Source of the DNA: Caproicibacter sp047833665
GTDB lineage: Bacteria; Bacillota; Clostridia; Oscillospirales; Acutalibacteraceae
Direction of reading: 5' to 3'
Length of the DNA: 64,000 nucleotides
NCBI GenBank assembly: GCA_047833665.1
Contig: CP181261.1
Coordinates: 186,001 to 250,000 of the forward strand
A model generated the notes under the pieces. The model searched no databases. It was given only the letters and a program-made list of their open reading frames with translations, and was not told the DNA's origin. Positions 52,312 through 61,725 of the stretch are shown piece after piece. Positions within the stretch are counted from its first letter, which is position 1. Each line of letters opens with the position of its first letter. The translations under genes were made by a program, and so were the position numbers.

Positions 52312-53031
52312 ATGGGCATGGAAAGGCTGGATAAAATACTATCTTCGCAAAACTTGGGAAGCCGAAAGGAAGTCAGTGTACTAATTCGTGCCGGACGTGT
52401 AACTGTAAACGGCGCTAGGGTATGGCGTCCGGCGCAAAAAGCCGACCCGGAATCGGATGTGATTACGGTAGACGGGGAACTCTTAAATTTTAAAAAACAT
52501 ATTTACCTCATGATGAACAAACCGGGGGGTGTGCTGTCGGCCTCACGCGACCCGCACGCCCGTACGGTTGTGGATTTGCTGCCGCCCGAGCTTCGGCGCC
52601 GCGGCATTTTTCCCGCCGGCAGATTGGACAAGGACACCCGCGGACTTTTGATTTTGACCGACGACGGGGATTTTGCACATCGGATGCTTTCGCCAAAAAG
52701 CCATGTGACAAAATGGTATGAAGCTGTTTTGGAATCCCCGGTGTCAAAAGAGGACATTCTCATCTTTCGCCGTGGCGTAACACTTTCCGACGGCACGACC
52801 TGTCTGCCAGCTGAACTTTCCGTGCTGCACGACGGCGAACATCCTACGGCGCTCATCGGTTTGCATGAGGGCAAATTCCATCAGGTTAAGCGCATGTTTG
52901 CAGCAAGAGGAAATCGTGTGCTGTCCCTGCGGAGGGTGCGCATCGGCGGCCTTTCGCTGGATGCAGAACTCCCAGAAGGTTCCGCGCGGGAACTGGATGC
53001 AGAAGAAGCCGCGCTGGTGTTCCGGAAATAG
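52312..53031 (+). CDS. RsuA/RluB-type rRNA pseudouridine synthase
   Basis: 239 residues. S4 RNA-binding domain (about 3-55, RLDKILSSQNLGSRKEVSVL) and a synthase core with the catalytic Asp in AGRLDKDTRGLLILTDDG, KWYEAVLE and GKFHQVKRMFAA. The start is ATG 52312 behind AAGGAGGG. Target site is probably 23S or 16S rRNA; which one cannot be told. Confidence 0.92.
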   Translation: MGMERLDKILSSQNLGSRKEVSVLIRAGRVTVNGARVWRPAQKADPESDVITVDGELLNFKKHIYLMMNKPGGVLSASRDPHARTVVDLLPPELRRRGIFPAGRLDKDTRGLLILTDDGDFAHRMLSPKSHVTKWYEAVLESPVSKEDILIFRRGVTLSDGTTCLPAELSVLHDGEHPTALIGLHEGKFHQVKRMFAARGNRVLSLRRVRIGGLSLDAELPEGSARELDAEEAALVFRK

Positions 53032-53256
53032 CATGGATAAAATATACGAAAATATTTGAATTTTTTTGTACCTATTCGAAGTATAAAATAGACAAAATTA
53101 TCCCCCGTGTTTTGTGTTTCATCTAGTTTCCATAAAGCAATAAATCAAACTTTGGGTAAAAAGAATCTGTTCTTCCTGTATACGTTCTGCTATGATGAAT
53201 TTAATAAAACAGCAAATGTTCTGCTTAAAGGGCAATAGATTCAGGAGGTTGTGTCT

Positions 53257-54369
53257 ATGGCAAGCGTAACACTCAAACACGTTTATAAAGTTTATAGTGG
53301 AAATGTGACTGCAGTCACAGATTTTAACTTGGAGATCAAAGATAAGGAATTCATCATCTTGGTTGGGCCTTCCGGATGTGGGAAATCCACCACTTTGCGT
53401 ATGATAGCGGGTCTGGAAGAAATCACAAAAGGCGAGCTTTACATTGGCGATACGCTTGCCAATAATGTGGCGCCGAAAGACCGCGACATCGCTATGGTGT
53501 TCCAAAACTATGCGCTGTATCCGCACATGACAGTGTTTGACAATATGGCGTTCGGTTTGAAACTTCGCAAAACTCCGAAAGATGAAATCAAGCGCCGCGT
53601 GGAAGAAGCCGCACGGACTCTTGATATTTCTCACTTGCTGGATCGTAAGCCAAAGGCTCTTTCCGGTGGTCAGCGTCAGCGTGTTGCGCTTGGCCGTGCC
53701 ATTGTTCGAAATCCAAAGGTATTCTTGCTCGATGAGCCTCTTTCCAACTTGGACGCAAAACTGCGTGCTCAGATGAGAACCGAAATTGCAAAGTTACATA
53801 AAAGGTTGGGTACAACATTTATTTACGTCACGCATGACCAGACAGAGGCCATGACAATGGGTGACCGTATTGTTGTTATGAAAGATGGATTCATTCAGCA
53901 GGTGGATACGCCGCAGAATCTGTATGATTACCCGGTTAACCAGTTTGTTGCCGGTTTCATGGGATCGCCGCAGATGAACTTCATAGACGGTACTATTGCA
54001 AAATCCGGTGCAGATTATGCGTTCAAGTTCGGAAAGTACGATATTACAATACCCGCTGAAAAAAATAAAAATGATGTACTGAAAGATTACGTCGGCAAAC
54101 CGGTGGTACTTGGCATTCGTCCGGAACATGTACATGACGAACCCGAATTCCTGGAAAAAGCAACCGGCGGTGTAATCGAAGCGGATGTTGAAGTAACCGA
54201 GCTGATGGGTGCGGAAACTTACCTGTATCTAAACTGTGAGGGCGTCAACATCACCGCTAGAGTTGATCCTTCTTCTAAGGCGAAATCCGGCGACCGCATT
54301 AAGGCCGCGTTTGACCTGAAAAAGATACATGTGTTTGACAAGGAGACGGAGAAAACAATTTTAAATTGA
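53257..54369 (+). CDS. Sugar ABC transporter ATP-binding protein (MsmK/UgpC-type)
   Basis: 370 residues. Walker A GPSGCGKSTTL, signature ALSGGQRQRVALGRA, Walker B VFLLDEPLSNLD, H-loop VTHDQTEAM, then a C-terminal TOBE/OB domain (about 240-370; LGIRPEHVHDEP). In Gram-positives such a lone ATPase often serves several sugar importers; no permease or binding protein is beside it, which fits a shared MsmK-type role. ATG 53257 follows AGGAGGTTGTGTCT. Confidence 0.94.
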   Translation: MASVTLKHVYKVYSGNVTAVTDFNLEIKDKEFIILVGPSGCGKSTTLRMIAGLEEITKGELYIGDTLANNVAPKDRDIAMVFQNYALYPHMTVFDNMAFGLKLRKTPKDEIKRRVEEAARTLDISHLLDRKPKALSGGQRQRVALGRAIVRNPKVFLLDEPLSNLDAKLRAQMRTEIAKLHKRLGTTFIYVTHDQTEAMTMGDRIVVMKDGFIQQVDTPQNLYDYPVNQFVAGFMGSPQMNFIDGTIAKSGADYAFKFGKYDITIPAEKNKNDVLKDYVGKPVVLGIRPEHVHDEPEFLEKATGGVIEADVEVTELMGAETYLYLNCEGVNITARVDPSSKAKSGDRIKAAFDLKKIHVFDKETEKTILN

Positions 54370-54399
54370 TTTTCCAAACGAAGCCATATATCCAATCAA

Positions 54400-54437
54400 G
54401 ATCGCGCGGGCACTAACATCTCCGCGCGATCTTTTTT
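54400..54437 (+). terminator. Terminator of the sugar ABC ATPase gene
   Basis: 10-bp stem GATCGCGCGG (54400-54409) with CCGCGCGATC (54422-54431), then six T. Confidence 0.9.
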
Positions 54438-54497
54438 ATTTTTGGGTTGTTTGATGCAAGTTTTCAAAAATCTTTGGCAATTACAGCAATATTTCAC

Positions 54498-54523
54498 TGC
54501 TTTTTTCCTATAATATGAAAGAT
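54498..54523. repeat. Left 26-bp direct repeat of element copy 2
   Basis: Exact match to 55587-55612 on the far side of the element. Sequence differs from the copy-1 repeat, as expected for a target duplication. Confidence 0.93.
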
Positions 54524-55586
54524 TGTAGGTTTGTCAAACATATTGGACAGTATGGGAATGTAAAAATTCAGAAGGAGACAACCAATGAAGAGGACGCATC
54601 GGCATATTATTAGAGCGTCTTAAGTAGATGGAAAGTTGGTTTTCAAAGTCCGCTAAAGAGTAAAAATGGTGTTTGTCATAAAAGCGTTTTTGGTCTTCGC
54701 GATGACTGCGTTCCACTTTCCCGTTGTGCCTAGGGGTATAAGGACGAATTAACTTGTGCCGGATATGAAGTTTAGCGGCAGTGGCTTCGAACAACGTCAG
54801 CAGATGTTTCTTGGAAGGTGAGAAACGGTTGGTGAATTCAAAACCGTTGTCAGTTTGAACGCATTCTACACGAACGCCGCGCCGGGCAAACCATTCGACA
54901 GCTCGTTTTAGAAAGTCAGCAGAAGAGTAAGTACTCTGTTCAGGGTACGCTGCCAGAAAACGCAGCCTAGAAAATTCACCAATAGCTGTGTACTGGAAAA
55001 GCCGAAGCTCAGGGTTGGCAATACAGCGCTTTGGAACTACTTTTACATCGATCTGAATGCGCTCTCCGGGATGCGTCATTTGCTCGTATGGCTTTGGCTG
55101 ATATTTCTTCTTTGGTTTTGATTCTGGGAACATTCCCATTCGGCGCATTACACGGAACAGACTTTCCGGACATCGTGTGTATCCCCGCTTTTTCAACCGA
55201 GACCATAGTTCAATCATACCGAGGTCGGGATTTCTGCGCCGCATGTCGCGAATCAGCTTTAACTCGGCAGGTGTATGCTGGTTTGGATGACTGTGAGGCC
55301 TCCTAGACCGGCAAGCCAACGATTCTAATGTACCGTCATACCGGGCCATCCAAAAATAGATAAAGGAACGGCTTTTGTTGTATTTTCGGCTTGCACGGCT
55401 AACACCGTACTTTTGAGCATAGATCATTAGGGATTGCCTAAACTTCATGTCTTGTGTTACACTATTCATGCAGAAATGGGCACTTCCTTTCGGTATGATT
55501 TGGTTTGTGTAGCTTTATTTTAACCGATGTGTCCATTTCTGTATTTTATTTTTTCTCAACTGTCCAATATGTATTGTAGTCCTACA
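54524..55586 (-). mobile_element. 1063-bp insertion sequence, copy 2 (inverted)
   Basis: Same length and same ends as copy 1, in reverse orientation. It sits between the sugar ABC ATPase terminator and the CdaR-type gene promoter. The target duplication is again 26 bp. Confidence 0.92.
54534..55469 (-). CDS. DDE transposase of copy 2
   Basis: Identical to the 4206-5141 product except Asp to Gly in AIDEFSRL (here AIGEFSRL), from a GAT to GGT change. That Asp is conserved in the D-x-FSR strand but is not one of the three predicted catalytic acids. The frame is intact. Activity could be reduced. Confidence 0.93.
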   Translation of the reverse strand: MNSVTQDMKFRQSLMIYAQKYGVSRASRKYNKSRSFIYFWMARYDGTLESLACRSRRPHSHPNQHTPAELKLIRDMRRRNPDLGMIELWSRLKKRGYTRCPESLFRVMRRMGMFPESKPKKKYQPKPYEQMTHPGERIQIDVKVVPKRCIANPELRLFQYTAIGEFSRLRFLAAYPEQSTYSSADFLKRAVEWFARRGVRVECVQTDNGFEFTNRFSPSKKHLLTLFEATAAKLHIRHKLIRPYTPRHNGKVERSHREDQKRFYDKHHFYSLADFENQLSIYLRRSNNMPMRPLHWLSPSEFLHSHTVQYV

Positions 55587-55612
55587 TGCTTTTTTCCTAT
55601 AATATGAAAGAT
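55587..55612. repeat. Right 26-bp direct repeat of element copy 2
   Basis: Exact copy of 54498-54523. It ends 4 nt before the -35 box of the next gene. Confidence 0.93.
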
Positions 55613-55616
55613 ACGG

Positions 55617-55645
55617 TTGAAATCTTACGCTTCTTTATGTAAAAT
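55617..55645 (+). promoter_or_regulatory. Sigma-A promoter of the CdaR-type regulator
   Basis: TTGAAA (55617-55622), 17-nt spacer, TAAAAT (55640-55645). The element's direct repeat abuts its -35 box. Confidence 0.7.
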
Positions 55646-55723
55646 GAATATAGTATTGTTTGTTTTTCGTAAAAGAATGTGTTAATAGAAAAAGTCCAGA
55701 CAGATTGGAAATGAGGGAGTGCC

Positions 55724-56809
55724 ATGTCTAACAGGCTGTTTCAGGGTGTCATACACCAAATGAAAGATGCGATTGACCGCACTATCGGAGTAATTGATGA
55801 AAATGCCGTTATCATCGCATGCAGTGAACTTGGGCGAATTGGTGAGGTTAACGACAGTATCACAGCGGAAACTCTTGTCTCACCCGGTACATTCGTCGTG
55901 AATGGATATACTTACCGATCCTTTGGCAACCGGCCGCGTCCGGAATACGCGGTTTTTGTCTCCGGCAGCGACCCTGAGGCCAGCCGCTATGCTTCGCTTT
56001 TGGCGGTTTCGCTTAGCAGTATCAAACAGTATTACGACGAAAAATATGACCGCCGTAATTTTATTAAAAATGTGATTCTGGACAATATTTTGCCCGGTGA
56101 CATCTATCTGAAAGCTCGGGAACTTCGTTTGAACACGGATGTCAGCCGAGTTTGTATGTTGATTAAGATTACAAATAAAACGGATGTTTCTGCTTTCGAT
56201 GTGATTCAAAACCTATTCCCGGACAAGAACAAAGACTTTATCATTAATATCAATGAAACTGACATAGCGCTCGTCAAAGAAGTAAAACCCGGTATCGAAA
56301 TGAAAGATTTAAACAAACTTGCCAGCTCGATTGTGGACACACTCAGCAGCGAATTTTACACCCATTGCGTTGTTGGAATCGGTACCATTGTTGTTGGAAT
56401 TAAAGATTTGGCGCGTTCATTTAAAGAAGCGCAGGTTGCACTGGAAGTCGGAAAAGTTTTTGATACGGAGCGGTCGATTGTCAGTTATGACAACCTTGGT
56501 ATTGCGCGCTTAATTTACCAACTCCCCACTACACTGTGTGAAGCATTTTTGAAAGAGGTCTTTAAGCGCGGGTCTATTGATGCGCTGGATCATGAAACTT
56601 TGTTTACCATTCAGCGTTTCTTTGAAAATAACTTGAATGTTTCGGAAACTTCCCGCAAACTGTTTGTCCACCGCAACACCTTGGTATACCGTTTGGAAAA
56701 AATTAAGAAGATAACAGGTTTAGACTTAAGAGAATTTGAAGACGCCATTATTTTCAAAGTTGCCCTGATGGTAAAAAAATACTTAGCGTCTAATCCCGTT
56801 AAATTCTAA
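55724..56809 (+). CDS. CdaR/PucR-family transcriptional regulator
   Basis: 361 residues. A sugar-diacid-recognition-like N-terminal part (about 1-130), a GGDEF-like middle (about 150-270) and a PucR C-terminal HTH (about 300-355) with the diagnostic NVSETSRKLFVHRNTLVYRL. Family members sense sugar acids or amino acids; the ligand here is unknown. GAGGGAG precedes the ATG. It lies between the element and ftsEX. Confidence 0.9.
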   Translation: MSNRLFQGVIHQMKDAIDRTIGVIDENAVIIACSELGRIGEVNDSITAETLVSPGTFVVNGYTYRSFGNRPRPEYAVFVSGSDPEASRYASLLAVSLSSIKQYYDEKYDRRNFIKNVILDNILPGDIYLKARELRLNTDVSRVCMLIKITNKTDVSAFDVIQNLFPDKNKDFIININETDIALVKEVKPGIEMKDLNKLASSIVDTLSSEFYTHCVVGIGTIVVGIKDLARSFKEAQVALEVGKVFDTERSIVSYDNLGIARLIYQLPTTLCEAFLKEVFKRGSIDALDHETLFTIQRFFENNLNVSETSRKLFVHRNTLVYRLEKIKKITGLDLREFEDAIIFKVALMVKKYLASNPVKF

Positions 56810-56879
56810 ATTAAATTTGGTAAAATAAAAATTACAAAAATATTACAAAATATTTCTTTGAGAGAATAATATTTTTCAA

Positions 56880-56919
56880 GCCCGTTGGTATTATGAAAAC
56901 ATACCAACGGGCAACGTTT
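56880..56919 (+). terminator. Terminator between the CdaR-type gene and ftsE
   Basis: 12-bp perfect stem (56880-56891 with 56901-56912), then AACGTTTTTTT. Confidence 0.9.
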
Positions 56920-56984
56920 TTTTGCTCAAAACATCGTAATAATATGACAGATAATTGGGAATTTGGAAATATGGAGAGATGGAA

Positions 56985-57671
56985 TTGATTGAGTTTCGAA
57001 ACGTAAGTAAGATCTATTCCAACGGCACCAAAGCGCTGAAAAACATCAATCTCCACGTGGATGACGGGGAATTTGTTTTCATTGTAGGGTCGTCTGGGGC
57101 TGGCAAAAGCACGTTTTTAAAATTGATTACTTGTGAAGAACGTCCAAGCGAAGGTGAAATTATTATTGGAGAAAAAAAGCTCTCCGAATTAAAGCGCAGT
57201 GATATACCATATTTACGGCGCACCATGGGCATGGTATTCCAAGACTTTCGCCTCATTCCAAAAATGACCGTGTACGAAAACGTGGCATTTGCCATGCATG
57301 TGGTCGGCGCATCTAACCGGGAAATTCGAAAACGCGTGCCCTACATACTGGGGCTTGTAAATCTGCAGGACAAGGCCAACTGCCACCCCAGAGAGCTTTC
57401 CGGCGGTGAACAGCAGCGGGTCGGTCTTGCCCGCGCATTGATTAATTCTCCGCGTCTCTTAATCGCGGACGAGCCTACCGGAAATATCGACCCTGCGCTT
57501 TCTTTTGAAATTGTCGATTTGTTCAGCGAAATTAACAAGCGCGGCACAACTATCCTGATGGTGACGCATGAGCACTCCCTTGTGCGGCACTTTGGAAGAA
57601 GGGTGATTGAAATTAACGGCGGCTCCATTGTTGCCGACAGCTGCAACTGGGAGGCGCGCCATGATCAATAA
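56985..57671 (+). CDS. ftsE: Cell division ATP-binding protein FtsE
   Basis: ATPase of the FtsEX complex, which drives a wall hydrolase at the septum instead of transport. 228 residues with Walker A GSSGAGKSTFL, Q-loop VFQDFRLIP, signature LSGGEQQRVGLAR, Walker B LLIADEPTGNID. Start: TTG 56985 lies 6 nt after GGAGAG; ATG 56979 abuts that site and is less likely. Overlaps ftsX by 11 nt. Confidence 0.94.
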   Translation: MIEFRNVSKIYSNGTKALKNINLHVDDGEFVFIVGSSGAGKSTFLKLITCEERPSEGEIIIGEKKLSELKRSDIPYLRRTMGMVFQDFRLIPKMTVYENVAFAMHVVGASNREIRKRVPYILGLVNLQDKANCHPRELSGGEQQRVGLARALINSPRLLIADEPTGNIDPALSFEIVDLFSEINKRGTTILMVTHEHSLVRHFGRRVIEINGGSIVADSCNWEARHDQ

Positions 57672-58572
57672 TCTACGTTATCTATGCCGTGAAGGGGTCA
57701 AGAACATCTGGAGCAACCGTACCATGTCGCTCGCATCAATTGGTGTTCTGGTTTCCTGCCTGCTTTTAACAGGGGCTGCAATCCTGTTTTCCATGAATAT
57801 CAATGCTGCCATGGCTTCCATAGAAGGAAACAACTCTGTGAAAGTCTACATGGACAAAGACCTCCCTGTTCTGGCTGCTCTGCAAGCAGGTGAGAAGATT
57901 AAAAGGCTGGACAATATTAAAAGCTGCCAATTTATTTCTAAAGATGACGCAATTGAGAAAGTAATCAGCATGCTTGACGACGAGAACTCATCTTTAATTA
58001 AGGATATGATTGGGGACGACAACCCGCTGCCGGACGCGTTTCAGGTTTCGTTTGAAGATCTCTCCAAATACGAAGACACCGTAGAGCAAATTAAAAAAAT
58101 TGACGGGGTCGCCTCCATTAATGATTACTCCGATGTAGCGGAAAAATTGACCAATTTGGACCGTCTGGTCACAACGGTTGGTTTCTGGATTGTTCTGTTG
58201 CTCAGCGTGGTTTCGCTGTTTATTATTGCGAATACCATCCGTGTAACCATGTTTTCGCGCCGATTGGAGATCAGTATTATGAAATCCGTGGGTGCCACGA
58301 ACTGGTTTGTTCGATTTCCTTTCATTGTGGAAGGCATCATCATCGGCATAATTTCGGGCGCAATCGCCAGTTTTATTCTGCGCCTTTTCTACGATAAGTT
58401 AACTAGTACAATTACTTCCATCATGTTGTTTGCACCGCTTTCCATCGACCCGATTCAGTGGAAAATCACACTGCTGTTTTTGCTTGCCGGGTCTCTGTTC
58501 GGCGCAGTCGGCGGAGCTATTTCCATTGGTAAATACCTGAAGAAAGAGGGAGGCGACATCGTTGATTGGTAG
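57661..58572 (+). CDS. ftsX: Cell division permease-like protein FtsX
   Basis: 303 residues. One span near 25-45, an extracellular loop (about 50-170) that should contact the hydrolase, and three C-terminal spans of the FtsX/MacB type (VSLFIIANTIRVTMFSRRLE, EISIMKSVGATNWFV). ATG 57661 overlaps ftsE; its stop overlaps the peptidase gene by 11 nt. Confidence 0.94.
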   Translation: MINNLRYLCREGVKNIWSNRTMSLASIGVLVSCLLLTGAAILFSMNINAAMASIEGNNSVKVYMDKDLPVLAALQAGEKIKRLDNIKSCQFISKDDAIEKVISMLDDENSSLIKDMIGDDNPLPDAFQVSFEDLSKYEDTVEQIKKIDGVASINDYSDVAEKLTNLDRLVTTVGFWIVLLLSVVSLFIIANTIRVTMFSRRLEISIMKSVGATNWFVRFPFIVEGIIIGIISGAIASFILRLFYDKLTSTITSIMLFAPLSIDPIQWKITLLFLLAGSLFGAVGGAISIGKYLKKEGGDIVDW

Positions 58573-59755
58573 CAAAATCATCAGACTTTTAGCCGCTGTA
58601 TTGGCAGCGTCTCTGCTGGTTCTTTCTGTTCCGGCGGTACAGCCGGCCGAGGCTTCCACCTTGAGTGAACTGCAGCAAAAACAAAGTGAACTGAAACAGA
58701 AAAAGGCGGAAGTGGATGCACAGCTTCAAGAATTAAAAAATGATAAAACGAAAAAACTGCAGTATAAAGAAGCACTCCTGTCACAAATTAACACTGTAGA
58801 GGCACAAATTGACAATTTAAATGACCAAATTGCCAGCCTCAACAGCGATATCAGCGAAAAAGAACAGCAAATTGCGCAGAAACAAAAAGATATCGACGCG
58901 GATATTGAAAAGCTAAAGGAACGGCTTTACGCTATTTACTTAACCGGGGACGCTTCCACTCTTGAAATCATTTTAAATGCAGAAAACCTAATGGACCTAG
59001 CGGATAAGACCGAAGTGCTGCAAGCAATCACCGAGCACGACACCCAGCTTATCAATCGCCTGAAAGAAGAAATGCAGTCCATTGCGGACCAAAAAGCGGA
59101 GATTGAAAAACAGCGCGATGCCGTCGCGGCCAACAAAAAAGAATATGACCAAAAACAAGCTGAACTAACAGAGTTGGTCAACGAAGTAAACCAAACTATC
59201 GCTGAACTTTCCGAAGATGAATCCGCTGCTGAGGCACTGAGCAAAGAGCTGGCACAGCAGGAGGCAGAAGCTGCCGCGGCAATTGACGAATGGTATGCGC
59301 AGTATTACGCCTCTTTAGGAGAAGGAAACTCCAACAGCGGCGGATATGTAAGCACCGGAAACTTTACTTGGCCACTGCCAAGCTGTACCACCATTACCAG
59401 CGGATACGGCGCACGCTGGGGTACTTTCCACAAGGGAATTGACATTTCACGCGCGGGAATTTACGGCGCGGCGATTGTCGCTGCAGATTCCGGAAAAGTC
59501 ATTCAGGCTGGATACGGACAATACGGCACCGGGTACGGCGGATATGGAAATGTGGTTGCCATTGACCACGGCGGCGGATATTCCACCCTATACGGCCACA
59601 TGAGCCGCGTGGCAGTCAGCGTTGGCCAATATGTAACAAAAGGACAGGTCATTGGATATGTCGGTTCCACAGGACAATCCACAGGACCGCATTTGCATTT
59701 TGAAATTCGTGTGAACGGTGTTGCAAAAAATCCGATGAACTGGTTTTCCAAGTAA
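58562..59755 (+). CDS. PcsB/EnvC-like murein hydrolase (M23 with coiled coil)
   Basis: 397 residues. Signal peptide (about 1-30), long coiled coil (about 32-240) and a C-terminal M23 LytM domain (about 285-395) with HKGIDISRAG, HGGGYSTLYGHMS and GPHLHFEIR, so the zinc His and Asp residues are present. Start TTG 58562 follows GAGGGAGG. FtsEX-coupled hydrolases of this type open the septal wall. It is in an operon with ftsEX and a CtpA protease. Confidence 0.93.
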   Translation: MIGSKIIRLLAAVLAASLLVLSVPAVQPAEASTLSELQQKQSELKQKKAEVDAQLQELKNDKTKKLQYKEALLSQINTVEAQIDNLNDQIASLNSDISEKEQQIAQKQKDIDADIEKLKERLYAIYLTGDASTLEIILNAENLMDLADKTEVLQAITEHDTQLINRLKEEMQSIADQKAEIEKQRDAVAANKKEYDQKQAELTELVNEVNQTIAELSEDESAAEALSKELAQQEAEAAAAIDEWYAQYYASLGEGNSNSGGYVSTGNFTWPLPSCTTITSGYGARWGTFHKGIDISRAGIYGAAIVAADSGKVIQAGYGQYGTGYGGYGNVVAIDHGGGYSTLYGHMSRVAVSVGQYVTKGQVIGYVGSTGQSTGPHLHFEIRVNGVAKNPMNWFSK

Positions 59756-59765
59756 TGGATAAGGA

Positions 59766-61079
59766 ATGAAGCGAATGGGCAAAAAATTCTCGCTTGGCGC
59801 GGTTGTGTCGATTTCAGCCATTACCGCCGCTGTCACCGTCTCTTTGAGCTATATTTATGCCATGGATAGTTTCAATGCAAAGGTGGCAGATATCAATCAG
59901 CGCCAAGCCATGTATCAAAAACTGAGCGAAATTGATCAGAAAGCGCGGCAAGATTATATCGGCACCATTGATGAAACTGCGCTGATGGACGGTATTTGTG
60001 CGGGGTATATAGCCGGCCTTGGAGATTCGCACGCAAAATATCTTTCTGCGCAGAAATACAAGGAGTATGTGACAGCAAACGCATCAAAGAGCGTTGGCGT
60101 AGGCATTAAAACCGTGCAGGACGAGGACGGTAACATGGAAGTCACAGAGGTGCTTCCAAATTCTCCCGCGGAACAAGCAGGCATTCAAAAGGGTGACGTC
60201 ATCGTCACCATGGATGGCAAGGAGATTGCCCGCATCACCTACGGTGACGCGCTGAATAAACTCGACGGCACAGCGGGCACCACTGTAACACTGGGTGTTC
60301 TGCGTCCCATCGAAAATCAAGATTCCGCGTCCTCCGGAGAACCTTCCTCGGAATCCCTCACTTTTACTGTAACACGTGCCGAATATACGGAACGCACCAT
60401 TACCTATGATATGATTAATGGGAATGTTGCATACCTCAAAATCTCTGAATTTAATGATGATACACCGGCGAATTTCAGCACAGCGCTGAATAAACTGATG
60501 GGTCAAAACGCATGCGGCGCTGTCATTGACTTGCGCAATAATCCGGGCGGCAGCGTTGAAGATGCGGCAAAGGTGTTAGATATCCTGCTGCCTGCCGGAA
60601 ACCTAGTCAGCAGCCGGGATAAAAACGGCAACGTAACCGTGGAATACACATCAAAATCCGGAGCAGTTGACTTGCCAATCAGCGTGGTGATAAACGGAAG
60701 TACTTACGGCGCTGCGGAAATTTTTGCTTCGGATATTAAAGACTTTAAAAAAGGTTTGCTCGTAGGAGAAACCACGGCCGGGTACGGTACGAAGGACGAA
60801 GCTGTTCCACTTTCCGACGGCTCCGCCATCATTCTCTCTGTGGCAGATTATCTCACCGTCAGCGGGCAGTCATTCAACGGAACCGGCATCAGTCCGGATA
60901 TCAACAAAAGCTTGAGCAGAGAGCAGGAATCCTTGCTTGTGCGGAATCAGCTGCCGGCAGAGGAAGATCCTCAGGTGCAGGCAGGCGTAACGGCGCTCAT
61001 CCGTCAGGGCTGTGCCGTGGAACAGGTTCCCGGTGTTTCCTCCGCCACGGCTGAGGACTCTCAAGAAACTTCCGACTGA
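59766..61079 (+). CDS. S41-family C-terminal processing protease (CtpA-like)
   Basis: 437 residues. N-terminal anchor (about 8-30), PDZ domain (about 100-190, with GIQKGDVIVTMDGKEI) and an S41 core with nucleophile Ser in NGSTYGAAEIFAS (about 311) and general-base Lys in GYGTKDEAVPL (about 341). Extracytoplasmic. It follows the M23 gene by 10 nt, so it may process that hydrolase, as CtpA does for wall enzymes elsewhere; this is an inference. Confidence 0.93.
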   Translation: MKRMGKKFSLGAVVSISAITAAVTVSLSYIYAMDSFNAKVADINQRQAMYQKLSEIDQKARQDYIGTIDETALMDGICAGYIAGLGDSHAKYLSAQKYKEYVTANASKSVGVGIKTVQDEDGNMEVTEVLPNSPAEQAGIQKGDVIVTMDGKEIARITYGDALNKLDGTAGTTVTLGVLRPIENQDSASSGEPSSESLTFTVTRAEYTERTITYDMINGNVAYLKISEFNDDTPANFSTALNKLMGQNACGAVIDLRNNPGGSVEDAAKVLDILLPAGNLVSSRDKNGNVTVEYTSKSGAVDLPISVVINGSTYGAAEIFASDIKDFKKGLLVGETTAGYGTKDEAVPLSDGSAIILSVADYLTVSGQSFNGTGISPDINKSLSREQESLLVRNQLPAEEDPQVQAGVTALIRQGCAVEQVPGVSSATAEDSQETSD

Positions 61080-61104
61080 TTTACGGTTTTACACCCCCTG
61101 TTTA

Positions 61105-61133
61105 TTGACAGAACACACCCTGCCCACTATAAT
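61105..61133 (+). promoter_or_regulatory. Consensus sigma-A promoter of greA
   Basis: TTGACA (61105-61110), 17-nt spacer, TATAAT (61128-61133): a full match to consensus. Confidence 0.9.
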
Positions 61134-61192
61134 AGAATTATTCTGAATAGCACGCTCGATTTTCGCGTCTAAGATAAAAAGGTGGTAGTGCA

Positions 61193-61684
61193 ATGGCTCA
61201 ACAAAAGCAGATCATTTTGACCAAGGAAGGTCTTGCCAAACTGGAAAGTGAGCTTGATGAATTAAAAGGCGTCAAGCGAAAAGAAGTAGCCGAAAAAATT
61301 AAGGTTGCCCTTTCATTCGGTGACTTGTCCGAAAACAGTGAATATGACGAGGCAAAAAACGAACAAGCTATCATCGAAGCTCGCATTGCGGATATCGAGG
61401 CTATGCTGAAAAATGTCCGCGTTATCGATGAAAGCGAGCTGAGCAGCGAAAACGTGCATATTGGCTCAAAGGTAGAACTCCGTGTGGTAAATCCCAAAAC
61501 AGGAAGCAGTAAGGTAGTCAATTACCGAATTGTCGGCTCCAATGAAGCGGATCCCGCCAATGGCTGCATTTCGGATGAATCCGCGGTTGGCAAAGCCCTT
61601 TTGGATCATGGAATTGGCGATAAAATTACGGTAGAAGTACCTGCCGGAGTAATGGAATACGAAATTCTGGCCATTTCCAAATAA
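61193..61684 (+). CDS. greA: Transcription elongation factor GreA
   Basis: 163 residues, normal length. N-terminal coiled coil (about 10-78) with the tip acidic pair in GDLSENSEYDEAKNEQ, and a C-terminal FKBP-like domain. It enters the RNA polymerase secondary channel and promotes cleavage of backtracked RNA. ATG follows AAAGGTGGTAG. Confidence 0.97.
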   Translation: MAQQKQIILTKEGLAKLESELDELKGVKRKEVAEKIKVALSFGDLSENSEYDEAKNEQAIIEARIADIEAMLKNVRVIDESELSSENVHIGSKVELRVVNPKTGSSKVVNYRIVGSNEADPANGCISDESAVGKALLDHGIGDKITVEVPAGVMEYEILAISK

Positions 61685-61689
61685 ATTGT

Positions 61690-61725
61690 GGGCAGGAGCG
61701 GCTGTAACAGCGTCCTGCCCTTTTT
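61690..61725 (+). terminator. Terminator of greA
   Basis: GGGCAGGA (61690-61697) pairs with TCCTGCCC (61713-61720), then TTTTT. lysS may also be read through. Confidence 0.82.
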
